A DNA stretch of 64,000 nt from Poriferisphaera corsica (GCF_007747445.1 NZ_CP036425.1:62001-126000); one strand, 5' to 3'. Shown: positions 17,036-26,417, numbered from the stretch's first letter. The notes: a model not told the origin generated them from the letters alone. Numbers and translations: made by a program.

Positions 17036-18682
17036 ATGGAACCTCGTTCGCTAGAACAGAATTTGAAACATACTACAATCTCGGCCATGCATTGGCGCGA
17101 GAACCCATTTTTACTGACGAAGATACTGGCCACAGTTGGCCCTGCTTGTAATACTCCCGAGAAATTCGCGGAGATGATCAAGTCAGGCGTTCGTGTGGCA
17201 CGGATTAACTTTTCACATGGTAGCTTTGAGGATTTTGAACAATCACTCAATGTGGTCCGTGAGGCTTCCAAACAGACCGGCATTCCAATCGGTGTGCTGG
17301 GCGATCTGTGTGGCCCCAAAATCCGAACCAAAGAATTCGAGCATGGCGGCATCGTTCTTAATTCCGATGACTCCGTCCGGATCGTCGCAGATGAGTCCGT
17401 GATCGGTAACAGATGCGAAGAATCAGGCGTCTCTACCATATCAACCAATTACGGCTTGATGGTTGACGAGATTAAACCCAACGAACGCATCTTTATTAAT
17501 GATGGTGCGGTCAGGCTTCGGGTCAATTCGATATGCGGCGAAGGCAAAGAGAAATATCTTGATTGCCAGTGTATCGTTGGCGGCTTGGTTTCAAATAAAA
17601 AGGGAATCAACCTCCCCGATTCAGACATCTCAACGCCATCTGTTACGGATTGGGATAAAGAGTGTGTTACATGGGCGGTTAAACATGATCTTGATTACCT
17701 GGCGCTTAGCTTCGTCCGTACTGCTGTTGATATCAGTACGCTGAATGCGTTACTGAGACAGCATGGTTGCGATAACAATGGTCGTGGTGGCCGAAAGCAT
17801 TTACCGATTATTGCAAAGATTGAGAAGCCACAAGCGATTGACGATCTAGATCGCATTTGCGAGAAAGCGAATGCTGTGATGGTTGCACGCGGTGATCTTG
17901 GTGTGGAAATGGATATGGCCGAAGTGCCCGTGATCCAGAAGAAAATTATCGCTAGGGCACACGACTGGGGTAAGCCAGTAATCGTGGCAACTCAAATGCT
18001 TCAGAGCATGATCAATGAAGCAACGCCGACACGTGCCGAAGTGAGTGATGTTGCCGGCGCGATCATGGAAGGTGCTGATGCTGTCATGCTCAGCGGCGAA
18101 ACCGCAGTTGGTCGTTATCCACTTGAGGCAACAGCCGTGATGGCGCGCACCGCTCGTATCACTGAAAAAGAAGCAAGCAGGGAACGCAGTCATCAGCATT
18201 CGAAACCACCCAAGAAGCTTCAGGAAAATAAACGCCGCACACCAGCACTTGCACACGGTGTTAGTGTAATTGTCAGAGACTTACAAGCGAAGTATGTTGT
18301 CGTCTGGACGGAATTAGGCGGTACAGCACAATACATGTCTCAAAATCGTTTGTGTGTGCCAATCATCGCGCTTAGTGCCGATCAACGAACACTTCGGCAG
18401 ATGGCATTGTTTTTTGGCGTCTTCCCGATGTATATGGATCGACCCAATGATAGTCAGGAGCTGACTGCAGCGCTTGATAAGCTCATGCTCTTGTATGCAT
18501 GGAGTGATGTCGGTGAGCCAGTTGTCGTCTGTCAGGGGGAACCACTCGGAACTCCCGGTATCACCAATACGATTCGCATTCATTATGTTGGTGATGTGCA
18601 ACGCATGGATTGGCATGACGAGGAAGAGGAATCAAAACAGATATCCTCTGACACGATTGCTCAAAAAATACTTGATCAATAA
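17036..18682 (+). CDS. pyk: Pyruvate kinase
   Basis: 548 residues. It converts phosphoenolpyruvate and ADP to pyruvate and ATP at the end of glycolysis. The N-terminal TKILATVGPACNTPEKFAEMIKSGVRVARINFSHG, the catalytic-lysine region IAKIEKPQAIDDLDRI, MVARGDLGVEM, and the long signature ATPTRAEVSDVAGAIMEGADAVMLSGETAVG are all intact. The C-terminal regulatory domain is present (residues about 400-520), with extra charged residues between (about 377-405). ATG 17036 adds about 17 residues compared with ATG 17087, where family similarity begins; either is possible. The stop codon directly abuts the stop of the opposite-strand response regulator. Confidence 0.95.
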   Translation: MEPRSLEQNLKHTTISAMHWRENPFLLTKILATVGPACNTPEKFAEMIKSGVRVARINFSHGSFEDFEQSLNVVREASKQTGIPIGVLGDLCGPKIRTKEFEHGGIVLNSDDSVRIVADESVIGNRCEESGVSTISTNYGLMVDEIKPNERIFINDGAVRLRVNSICGEGKEKYLDCQCIVGGLVSNKKGINLPDSDISTPSVTDWDKECVTWAVKHDLDYLALSFVRTAVDISTLNALLRQHGCDNNGRGGRKHLPIIAKIEKPQAIDDLDRICEKANAVMVARGDLGVEMDMAEVPVIQKKIIARAHDWGKPVIVATQMLQSMINEATPTRAEVSDVAGAIMEGADAVMLSGETAVGRYPLEATAVMARTARITEKEASRERSHQHSKPPKKLQENKRRTPALAHGVSVIVRDLQAKYVVVWTELGGTAQYMSQNRLCVPIIALSADQRTLRQMALFFGVFPMYMDRPNDSQELTAALDKLMLLYAWSDVGEPVVVCQGEPLGTPGITNTIRIHYVGDVQRMDWHDEEEESKQISSDTIAQKILDQ

Positions 18683-20182
18683 TCAGCTCAGTTGATCGGG
18701 ATTGCGAAGTCCATAAGATTTAATTTTTCGATAAATCGTTGCCTCTGATATTTCTAGATGCTTTGCAGCTTTACCCGGTGAGCCTTGGCACAATTGAATC
18801 GCGTGTTCAATCGCTCGTCGTTCTAACTCTGCAATAGGGACAATATCTTCTGGTTTTTTAGCGTGATCAGGGTTGTAGGGTAGCGCGGGCGTTGTCGGAC
18901 TTGGGAATGTATCTGTATGCTCTTTGATGGATTGTAGAGATTCAGAATTATTGGATTCAGATTTAACAGACGGCTGCTCCATCGGATGCAAAATATCGTG
19001 TGGCAGCATATCCAGTTCCAATGTCGTCGCATCATTTAAAACAACCACACGTTCAATCGTATTCAACAACTCACGCACATTGCCTGGCCATCGATAATGT
19101 TCAATTGCGGCTAATGCAGCAGATGAAATCTCATTAAACGATTTACCGTATTTTTCAGAGTAATCATATAGAGCATGCATTGCGATTAATGGGATATCAC
19201 CATCACGATTACGCAGCGGCGGGACTTCTATAGGTATCACAGATAATCGGTAATACAAATCTTCACGAAATCGATGATTTAGAACTTCTTCTAGTGGGTG
19301 TCGATTGGTCGCACTAATCAATCTGACATCTGCAGTATGGACAACCGTAGAACCAAGTCGATTGAATTTATGTTCTTGAGCAAACCGTAATATTTTTGGC
19401 TGCAACTCAAGCGGCATTTCTGTTACTTCATCCAAAAACAACGTCCCAGTGTCAGCATCTTCGCATGCGCCTGTACGCATTCGATCCGCACCCGTAAATG
19501 CCCCCTTCTCATGGCCAAACAGCATCGACTCAATTAAGGTGGCGGGTAAAGCTGCCGTATTCAGCGCAATCATTGGGTTAGGTACACGATGTGAACGGTT
19601 ATGAATCGCATGAGCAATGAGTTCCTTGCCCGTTCCAGATTCTCCATGAATCAAAACTGCTACATCAGTTGGTGCGACCTTGCTGATCATATGAAACAAC
19701 TTTTGCATTTGTTCTGATCTGCCGAGGATTCCTTCATATCTCGCATTTGTATGTGTAGCAGCTGAAATATGATCAGGATCTTTTACCGTTTCGATTAAAT
19801 GGTAATGTTCAATTGCACGGCTGATCGTTTGAATCAAAATATGTTCTTTGATCGGTTTACTCAAAAAATCGAAAGCGCCACTTCTCATCGCATTCACAAT
19901 TAAATCAGGTGTATCATGCGCAGTTAATAAAATGACAGGTGCGTCAGGGTTGGCCGCATGTAATGGAGCGATCAAATCCAGCGAAGTTTCATCGCCCAAC
20001 CGATAATCTAATAAAACAACATTTGCTGACGGATTATTGGATGGAAAAGCTTTTTGTGCCTGCTCAAATGAATAAGCGCAAGTTAACTGTACCGGTATTT
20101 TCCGTAGCATGAACCGTACCAAACGATGAATCTGTACATCATCATCAATCAAAAGCACATTAATTATTGGCGTTTGACTCAT
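18683..20182 (-). CDS. NtrC-family sigma54-dependent response regulator
   Basis: 499 residues in three domains. Receiver (1-125): acidic pocket D13-D15, phospho-acceptor D59 in LLDYRLG, conserved Thr in LLTAHD and K109. AAA+ domain (about 150-385): Walker A GESGTGKE at 180-187, sigma54-contacting GAFTGA at 227-232, Walker B GTLFLDE at 246-252. A C-terminal Fis-type helix-turn-helix (about 455-495) follows a polar linker. It should activate sigma54 promoters when phosphorylated. No histidine kinase is adjacent, so the partner lies elsewhere. Its stop is immediately next to that of pyk. Confidence 0.92.
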   Translation of the reverse strand: MSQTPIINVLLIDDDVQIHRLVRFMLRKIPVQLTCAYSFEQAQKAFPSNNPSANVVLLDYRLGDETSLDLIAPLHAANPDAPVILLTAHDTPDLIVNAMRSGAFDFLSKPIKEHILIQTISRAIEHYHLIETVKDPDHISAATHTNARYEGILGRSEQMQKLFHMISKVAPTDVAVLIHGESGTGKELIAHAIHNRSHRVPNPMIALNTAALPATLIESMLFGHEKGAFTGADRMRTGACEDADTGTLFLDEVTEMPLELQPKILRFAQEHKFNRLGSTVVHTADVRLISATNRHPLEEVLNHRFREDLYYRLSVIPIEVPPLRNRDGDIPLIAMHALYDYSEKYGKSFNEISSAALAAIEHYRWPGNVRELLNTIERVVVLNDATTLELDMLPHDILHPMEQPSVKSESNNSESLQSIKEHTDTFPSPTTPALPYNPDHAKKPEDIVPIAELERRAIEHAIQLCQGSPGKAAKHLEISEATIYRKIKSYGLRNPDQLS

Positions 20183-20452
20183 AACCTGATTATTGACCCA
20201 ACCTTATTGCGAATACCCATTCTACTCACACCTTTAGTATCGGAATGATAGGCATTGCTCTCAATATGCGCTTATGTCATAATTAACCCGGACGTCGATC
20301 AGTTCCAAAGAACAACCATTGATACGACTGATATGATGCCTCAATCAGTCTGCGGTCAATTGATGACAAACTTATGTAACCGATACAAAGCATAACCAGC
20401 ATTTTGGTTATTGCTTTATTTGTGTGTTAGCCTGCTATTCAAGAGATAGTGT

Positions 20453-21862
20453 GTGAAAAATATGGCAGATCAAAATCACAAAGCAACAACAGGCGACCAA
20501 ATCGAGTTGATGGATCCAACGGGTTTCATCGTTCCCGCTCGCCTGATTATTCTGGGATTACCCATTATCGCCTCAATGATATCGCGCACCATTATGGGGT
20601 TTGTCGATTTCATTATGGTTTCACAGCTCGGAACAGATGCACAAGCCGCCATTATCCCTGCAGGCATCCTACTGTTTTGTGTTCTTGCATTTGGTATGGG
20701 GTTACTTAGCGTCGTAAATACATTTGTCGCACAAAACTACGGCCGAGGTGAAAAAGCATCTTGCAGTGCATATACATGGCAAGGTGTTTATATTTCAATT
20801 GTTATCGGTTTCTTTGTGCTGCCTGGCTGGTACCTCGCAAATCCATTTTTCGCATGGGTTGGCCATGAATTTGAAGTTGCCAAAATGGAGGCGATCTATG
20901 TTCAGATAGGAGTTCTCGGTGTCGCCCCAACACTGATCTGTGTGGCTGTCTCAAATTTTTTTAACGGAATTCATAAACCTGTTATTGGATTCTGGGCAGC
21001 CGTCATCGGTAATATCATTAATGTGATCGCAAACTATGCCCTAATCTTTGGAAAGTTTGGATTGCCCACTATGGGTATCGCAGGGGCAGCTTGGGGCACT
21101 TTTGGCGCCGCTATCATACAAATGCTTATCTTGCTTGGTTGGTTTTTGCTCCCACGCTTTCAACGTGAATACGCAACGGCAGTTGAATCTCGCATCAATC
21201 TTGCACGCTTATATGACATTATCCGCATAGGTTTTCCTGCAGGTGTCCAATTCATGATGGATGTTTTGTCCTTCACCGTCTTTACACTTTTCCTCATCGG
21301 GCGATTTGGTACGGAGCAGCTAGCAGCAAATAACCTGACATTTAAATGCCTTGAAATTAGCTTTATGCCTGTTGTCGGCATGGGAGTTGCTCTTACTGCT
21401 GCAATCGGTAAATCCATTGGTGAAGGTCGACTTCGATTAGCACGTATTCAGGCACGTTGGGTATGCGGTATGAGTGTTGCCTATATGGGCTGCATTGCAG
21501 CGTCTTTAATTTTGTTTAACCACCAATTTGCTGGCCTACTCAGTGATGATCCCGAAGTCATACTATGGGCGAGTCGGATGCTCATAATCTGCGCAGTTTT
21601 TCAAGTTTTCGATGCTGTTGGCATTACATACAGCAGCGCTTTACGTGGTGCTGGAGATACTTTTGTGCCCGCAATAATGATGGTGACAAATGCATTCATT
21701 GTTTTTATGGGAGGTGGCTTCATCATGGTTTACTATTTCCCGCAACTTCAAAGCATGGGACCGTGGTATGCCGCAACCGCCTACATCTGTATTCTGGGAA
21801 TCGCCTATAGCATTCGATTTGCATTTGGCGCTTGGGAAAGGATCACCATCACCTCACGTTAA
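20453..21862 (+). CDS. MATE-family efflux transporter (NorM-like)
   Basis: 469 residues with about twelve transmembrane segments. The MATE fold is shown by LIILGLPIIASMISRTIMGFVDFIMVSQLGTDAQAA at the N-terminus, by GVSNFFNG- and KPVIGFWAAVIGNIINVIANYALIFG-type stretches in the middle, and by the related second half beginning near IIRIGFPAGVQFMMDVLSFTVF. It probably exports cationic compounds in exchange for Na+ or H+. It is only distantly like the MATE protein at 6952 and has no adjacent regulator. GTG 20453 and ATG 20462 are both possible starts; neither has a good Shine-Dalgarno. It converges on the AT-rich island. Confidence 0.85.
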   Translation: MKNMADQNHKATTGDQIELMDPTGFIVPARLIILGLPIIASMISRTIMGFVDFIMVSQLGTDAQAAIIPAGILLFCVLAFGMGLLSVVNTFVAQNYGRGEKASCSAYTWQGVYISIVIGFFVLPGWYLANPFFAWVGHEFEVAKMEAIYVQIGVLGVAPTLICVAVSNFFNGIHKPVIGFWAAVIGNIINVIANYALIFGKFGLPTMGIAGAAWGTFGAAIIQMLILLGWFLLPRFQREYATAVESRINLARLYDIIRIGFPAGVQFMMDVLSFTVFTLFLIGRFGTEQLAANNLTFKCLEISFMPVVGMGVALTAAIGKSIGEGRLRLARIQARWVCGMSVAYMGCIAASLILFNHQFAGLLSDDPEVILWASRMLIICAVFQVFDAVGITYSSALRGAGDTFVPAIMMVTNAFIVFMGGGFIMVYYFPQLQSMGPWYAATAYICILGIAYSIRFAFGAWERITITSR

Positions 21863-21870
21863 TCATCCGT

Positions 21871-22179
21871 TTAGCGTTTTATAGGATCAGAAGGTATTTC
21901 TACTACTAGTGCAGATCTGCCACGTTTTTTTGTCTTTCTCGTTTGGCCAGTATCTTCATTCATGCGCTTTAACATCAATGTTGCCACGTCAGGCGCAATG
22001 TCTTCTGGTATCTGCCCCAATATTATCTGCTGCACAACTCTATCCTGATCACAAAACCAACCAAGCACACGAGAAACCATTTCCTTCTGTGTCATACCAT
22101 TCCAATTACGTAATTTCTCTAAGCGATCCTTGTTAGTAGCAGTTAATTCAATATTCAAATTTTGGCGGGGTTCATTCAT
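21871..22179 (-). CDS. Small ribbon-helix-helix-like protein
   Basis: 102 residues. The N-terminal part (LNIELTATNKDRLEKLRNWNGMTQKEMVSRVLGWF) has the beta-strand, helix, turn, helix spacing of MetJ/Arc/CopG-type DNA-binding proteins; the C-terminus is basic (KTKKRGRS) and could contact DNA or RNA. ATG 22179 was chosen because AGGG lies 8 nt upstream, and an earlier in-frame ATG at 22194 overlaps that site. Such proteins act as small repressors or antitoxins, but no obvious toxin is adjacent. It is the first gene of an AT-rich segment that runs to about 24180. Confidence 0.5.
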   Translation of the reverse strand: MNEPRQNLNIELTATNKDRLEKLRNWNGMTQKEMVSRVLGWFCDQDRVVQQIILGQIPEDIAPDVATLMLKRMNEDTGQTRKTKKRGRSALVVEIPSDPIKR

Positions 22180-22321
22180 TATAGAATCCCTCATATGCTT
22201 TTAGTATGGAAATGAAACACAATATGTAGTGTACTTCTGGCGAGATAATATGCAATTGCGTATAAATGCGTATTAATGTGTTTTTGTTGTATGTGGTCAA
22301 TTATACTTCATATCATTCAAC

Positions 22322-22352
22322 AAAAAACCTCACTATTCATATAAGTGAGGTT
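22322..22352 (-). terminator. Terminator for the Cys-rich orphan gene
   Basis: A 9-bp perfect stem (22326-22334 with 22344-22352) with a T-run on the minus strand (A22322-A22327 on +). Confidence 0.85.
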
Positions 22353-22376
22353 ATCCTTTTGAGCTGGAGTGTACAT

Positions 22377-23150
22377 TTATTTACTTTGTACTGATGCTTC
22401 CTTTGATTTGGCTTCCTCATAAATTTGAATCAATGACGAGCACAGATCGGTTATCGTTACAAGTAAGTATATTTGTGAACAGTTTAACTGTACTGAATGA
22501 TCTATAGTCAAAGTAAGTGATGCAAAAGAATTTTGATACTTAAAGCTTTCATCTGCCCATAAACATGTACTAGGCATGATGTTCAAAATCGATTTACCTG
22601 TACATGTATTATTTAGTACATCTGGGTTTTGATAGTTTATTAATACTTTCGGTTGTTTAATCTTTGGATGGTACTCGAAACAACACGATTCAAGATGCAG
22701 TAAAGCCAACAACTGTTTTTCAATCTCATTAATAAAATTACGAATCTCAATTTGATCAATAATTTCCAAATTTGTAGCGATCCAATTCATAAAACAATCA
22801 ATTTTACCCGCATCATCAGCCACTATTTGTCTAGAATTACGTTCTAAATGCATATTAAGATTAGTAATTCTTGAAATATATAAGTGCTTGCTAGACTCAA
22901 TATGCTTCTGATATTTCTGAATAATTTGATATGCCAAAAAAGCAATAATTTGTCTTATCTGTCTTTCACTAGTAAGCATGTTAATGTCAATACGGCAAAT
23001 GTCATGTCTGCAAATACATGCTATTTCCTGCCGATTAAAAAACAGCGCTTCTTCAGTAATATTCAAATCATATCCTATATCATCAATGCAAATTCTCATC
23101 TTCAGGTCCAGCCATATCAAGTTGTGTATACTCGATCCATCAAGCAACAC
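22377..23150 (-). CDS. Unrecognised AT-rich, Cys-containing protein
   Basis: 257 residues, not recognised. It has no signal peptide and no membrane segment. It contains ten cysteines, scattered without a clear metal-binding pattern (CIDD, CICRHDIC, CCFEYH, CTGKS). Helical stretches around 60-100 and 125-160 alternate with beta-like hydrophobic stretches near the C-terminus. A GTG start at 23150 has AAAGGA about 7 nt upstream; an internal ATG at 23099 lacks one. Codon use is markedly AT-rich compared with flanking genes, suggesting horizontal transfer. A real terminator follows, which supports it being a gene. Confidence 0.5.
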   Translation of the reverse strand: MLLDGSSIHNLIWLDLKMRICIDDIGYDLNITEEALFFNRQEIACICRHDICRIDINMLTSERQIRQIIAFLAYQIIQKYQKHIESSKHLYISRITNLNMHLERNSRQIVADDAGKIDCFMNWIATNLEIIDQIEIRNFINEIEKQLLALLHLESCCFEYHPKIKQPKVLINYQNPDVLNNTCTGKSILNIMPSTCLWADESFKYQNSFASLTLTIDHSVQLNCSQIYLLVTITDLCSSLIQIYEEAKSKEASVQSK

Positions 23151-24191
23151 AACGGCTTCCTTTCGATACAGTCCTGGTATCGAATACCATGCCTTGAGAC
23201 TTTTGCCCTATGACTACCAATCAAAATTAAGATGAAACAACCCCGCCTGAGATATAATTGATTTGAATGATTGCTTCTAAAGTAATCTGATATCCTTCAC
23301 GCAGCAAGAAGATATTATCCTCATAGGATCAACCGTTATCGCACATATGGATACACATATCCCGCCAATATATACCATAGACAAAAATCATATAACTATG
23401 ATGAAGCAGACGCCTGCTAATAGTATTGATGCCTATCACCGCACAAATAATTACTAACAAGCCTAAGAGTATATTAGTGTATACAAATGTATTGACGTGG
23501 GCTTATGTGTTTTTTACTTTAGAGATAGATCAACAAGTGATAGCGAAATTTACTCCAAATCGCTTGTTGTAATCTAACACATCATTCGGAAAACAAAGCA
23601 TGAGCTCGGATGGTGATGAATCATATCTGAAAATGAATAATTAATAATAACTAGAATCTCCCAATTATTTGAAGGATAGCGCGGCGCAGCAAACCAAGTT
23701 ATGGAAGATTAATCTGAAATGGCCAAGGACGGCCCGCGTCGCTCATCAATTGACGTGGTGCAATTCACCATAGCCATACAGAATGAATTAATGACTGATA
23801 ATGTTTAGTTCGATAAATATCGTCCTAATTACGCCATAACGATTATGCCAACGCAGCCTCCCGATGCGACCTGTCATCGACCCACCCCAGCGACAACCAT
23901 CGGGAGGTATTTTTATAGTCATAAGTTGTTTTGACACGAAAATATCATAACGATCATAATTGGTTGTGGCAGCATAACCCAATGGTCAGAAATATGCTCA
24001 TGACGAGTGTTGCAGTCAACTTTTCAGTTATATTTTTATCGTATGCATACGACTCGTCCGAATGAAGCAATGTCAAGCGAATCTATTTGTTATCTATGAA
24101 ATTTCTTGATTGCGGTTAGTTAGTTCTTGGTCTCGTAAAAAAAATAAAAACCAAATTCATCCCTCTAGCATCAGCAAAGGAGTGCATCGTT
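23151..24191. other. Kilobase-long AT-rich gap with hairpins
   Basis: About 1,040 bases with no convincing gene. Two long inverted repeats are visible: 23531-23541 with 23559-23569 (11 bp, one wobble) and 23857-23866 with 23898-23907 (10 bp perfect, 31-nt loop, followed by TATTTTTA). A third, short one (GGCC/GGCC) lies near 23723. The second resembles the 3' end of a small RNA gene on the + strand. It may be the eroded remains of a mobile element. Confidence 0.45.
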
Positions 24192-24635
24192 ATGAATTGG
24201 CAGGGAATGCGTCATATCTTACGCAGTATTAAAGGTGGTGGTCTGATCCTCGTAGTGTGCGGTAGCGTCACACTCGCCGGCTGCAGCATGCTTTCAACTC
24301 GTTCCGCAAAAGTCAGCAACGATAGCAAGGCATTTAGCCAAAGCCTCGTTGCCTGTACTCAAGCAATACAACGTGGCAATCTCGAGAAAGCTGAAATGCT
24401 TCTCTCTGAAGCCCGTCCATCAGCAAAGAGTTCCAAGCAGCGCATGAAAATTAGAAGCCTTCAAGCACTCATCGAAGGGGCAGAAGCGCTTATGAACGGC
24501 AACGGTGAGCTCGCAGAAACACACTTTTCACGTATCGAAGATCCATATCTTCGCCGTGAAGTTCGTGTAAAAGCACGACAGGTCGACCTCAAAGTTCCAA
24601 TCACGCCTCTCGCAGCATACGGAGGTGGCCGATGA
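24192..24635 (+). CDS. TPR-like lipoprotein, first gene of the ExbBD-TonB-like locus
   Basis: 147 residues. The signal sequence ends in the lipobox LAGC-S (near residue 31), so it should be an anchored lipoprotein. The mature part is helical with TPR-like pairs (AFSQSLVACTQAIQRGNLEKAEMLLSEARPSA and SLQALIEGAEALMNGNGELAETHFSRI). ATG 24192 has AAAGGAG at 24176-24182. The stop overlaps the next start by 4 nt (ATGA), so translation is coupled. The role is unknown; by position it belongs to the membrane-energised envelope locus that follows. Confidence 0.7.
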   Translation: MNWQGMRHILRSIKGGGLILVVCGSVTLAGCSMLSTRSAKVSNDSKAFSQSLVACTQAIQRGNLEKAEMLLSEARPSAKSSKQRMKIRSLQALIEGAEALMNGNGELAETHFSRIEDPYLRREVRVKARQVDLKVPITPLAAYGGGR

Positions 24636-25678
24636 GAAAAATTACTTTTAGTAAAATCTCTCTTTTGGCGGTCGTCGGTGTTCTCGGCAGCATGACGCTT
24701 ATAAGCGATATCAATGCAGCTGAAGTAATCGATATCCGTTCGAAAAAGAGTAAAAGTACACTAGATCTTGAAGGGTACGACTTCGGCCATGTTGTCGAAA
24801 AGCTCGCAACATCTATTGATCCATTAGAACGCGAAATGGAAACCAGCTTCACCACTTTTGTTGAGGCAGTCAATGATGCAGAACAGCTGCTTGCTGAAGG
24901 CAATACACGTAATGCACTAGAAAAATGTGAAGTTGCAGTCGAGAGTGTTCTCAAGGCACGTGAAAACGTTTTAAATCCCATGTGGGACGGCCAAACTTAT
25001 CTTACCGAACAGATCGGTTGGGTTCGTATGCGTCTTGCCCGAGCACTAGAAGCAGAAGGCAAAGCAAGTGATCTAAACCCAGATGCTCGGTCAGAGAAAC
25101 TTCTCGATAATATAGCCAAGCGAATTCCAGAGGAAAAGGATCCTGTTCGCAAGAAATGGCTTGTCGCACATTATCGCACCGTTCGTGATCTTGCCAAGAT
25201 CAAACGGATGACTGATCGTCTCTCTCCCGATCAGCGTAAACTCTGGGTGAACGTGCTCAGCGTTCTCGATGAAGCTTCGCTTGCTCATCAACAAGTCCTT
25301 ATGGGTACGGAAGTTCTTTTTGCTCAGTTCGAATCGACTGCAGTACGTTTAGATGAATATCTCACCTTGCTTGATACCGTTGATGGTGCCTCTGAGCTCC
25401 TTGATATGGTGCGTGGTATCGGTGGTTCATCAGGCGAAATCAGCGCATTCACGTCAAGTATGACTCAGCTTCAGGATCAACTTAGCGGCTTCAACACCGC
25501 TGTTGAAAATGCGCTGCAGGAAAGTATGTTCGAACTCGAATCGACCATCGATTCCATTCAGCCTAGCGATGACGGTATGTACTCCTCAAATGGTAACCGG
25601 ACCGGTTTTGGTAGCACTAACGAAGATGAAGAGCTTTCAGCTCGCATCATGAAGCTCCAGGAAACCGAAGGACGTTAA
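24632..25678 (+). CDS. Exported alpha-helical protein
   Basis: 348 residues. A signal peptide with cleavage near INAA-E leaves a mature protein that is almost wholly helical, with coiled-coil-like heptads around 60-110 and 245-310. No catalytic motif is visible. Repeated helices such as AEQLLAEGNTRNALEKCEVAVESVLKARENV suggest a TPR-like or scaffold function in the periplasm. The start is fused to the preceding lipoprotein gene by a 4-nt overlap. A strong terminator lies 20 nt after the stop, so the ExbB part of the locus may need its own promoter or read-through. Confidence 0.65.
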   Translation: MRKITFSKISLLAVVGVLGSMTLISDINAAEVIDIRSKKSKSTLDLEGYDFGHVVEKLATSIDPLEREMETSFTTFVEAVNDAEQLLAEGNTRNALEKCEVAVESVLKARENVLNPMWDGQTYLTEQIGWVRMRLARALEAEGKASDLNPDARSEKLLDNIAKRIPEEKDPVRKKWLVAHYRTVRDLAKIKRMTDRLSPDQRKLWVNVLSVLDEASLAHQQVLMGTEVLFAQFESTAVRLDEYLTLLDTVDGASELLDMVRGIGGSSGEISAFTSSMTQLQDQLSGFNTAVENALQESMFELESTIDSIQPSDDGMYSSNGNRTGFGSTNEDEELSARIMKLQETEGR

Positions 25679-25697
25679 AGGGAATAAGAGGGCGCAG

Positions 25698-25729
25698 GCC
25701 GGCCACCCCATGGGGATGGCTGGCTTTTT
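25698..25729 (+). terminator. Terminator inside the ExbBD-TonB-like locus
   Basis: GCCGGCCA pairs with TGGCTGGC (one wobble) and the hairpin is extended by CCCC/GGGG; it is followed by five T. It separates the first two genes from the rest. Confidence 0.8.
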
Positions 25730-25773
25730 CCTCTCTTCTACGACAAAAGCAATCCATCCTTAAGGACATTGTG

Positions 25774-26292
25774 ATGAATAATCTCAACTTACTAAAAATC
25801 TCCTCAGCCGGCTGGTTGGTTGCAATGTTAGTCATTACAGCAATGCTAGCATTAACGACAAATCTGCAAGCTGAACCTAAGAATGTCGCGAAAGAGCGAG
25901 CTACCTATTACAAGCTTATCAATGAGCGTCAAGTAATTCGTCAACGCCTCGCGCAACTTGATCGTCGAGCCGCCCAACTTATGCAGCAAGGCCAGGACCC
26001 CGTTGTCCTCCATGCTGAGCAGGTTGGCTTACAAGACAAGCTTGATTTAATCGAACTCCGTTTGGAAATCGTTGCCGCACGACTGGGCTTCGATGTTCCA
26101 CTCAACGACCCTGTACAGCCAGAAGCTGAAGTTGTTGAAGAAGATCCTATCAGAGCAAAAGCGAACCGCGCATTTGAACGTGGACGTGATCGCACCATGA
26201 TCCGTCTCCGTGAAGACGCGAAACGCCTGCTTTCTTCTATTAACTTTTCACGTTTCCTTGCAGAACCGGTTGTTGACAAAAACAACTATTGA
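25774..26292 (+). CDS. Exported coiled-coil protein
   Basis: 172 residues. An N-terminal hydrophobic signal or anchor (about 10-30, then LQAEP) precedes a charged helical region, NERQVIRQRLAQLDRRAAQLM then QVGLQDKLDLIELRLEIVAARLGF, with good heptad periodicity. The C-terminal third is basic. ATG 25774 has AAGGA 7 nt upstream; GTG 25771 is less likely. It sits just upstream of the ExbB-like gene. A 10-bp hairpin at 26302-26331 follows but lacks a T-run, so it may be a processing or attenuation site. The function is unknown. Confidence 0.65.
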   Translation: MNNLNLLKISSAGWLVAMLVITAMLALTTNLQAEPKNVAKERATYYKLINERQVIRQRLAQLDRRAAQLMQQGQDPVVLHAEQVGLQDKLDLIELRLEIVAARLGFDVPLNDPVQPEAEVVEEDPIRAKANRAFERGRDRTMIRLREDAKRLLSSINFSRFLAEPVVDKNNY

Positions 26293-26301
26293 GCCGGTGT
26301 T

Positions 26302-26331
26302 GCCACAGATTGTAGACATATAGTCTGTGGC
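26302..26331 (+). other. Hairpin between the coiled-coil and exbB-like genes
   Basis: A 10-bp stem (26302-26311 with 26322-26331, one wobble) and a 10-nt loop. It is followed by ATTCCTCTC rather than a T-tract, so it may be a processing site or weak attenuator. Confidence 0.45.
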
Positions 26332-26417
26332 ATTCCTCTCAATCCGCAACAACACACAAGCCCTCGAAAGGGTTTAGAGAACCTACGCACGCTTGCAGAG
26401 CCTTGAAAGGATAGCCA

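Noticed and set aside
23788-23982. Possible 64-residue gene on the minus strand
   Set aside because: The frame runs through the 10-bp hairpin at 23857-23907, has no clear ribosome-binding site and its composition looks random.
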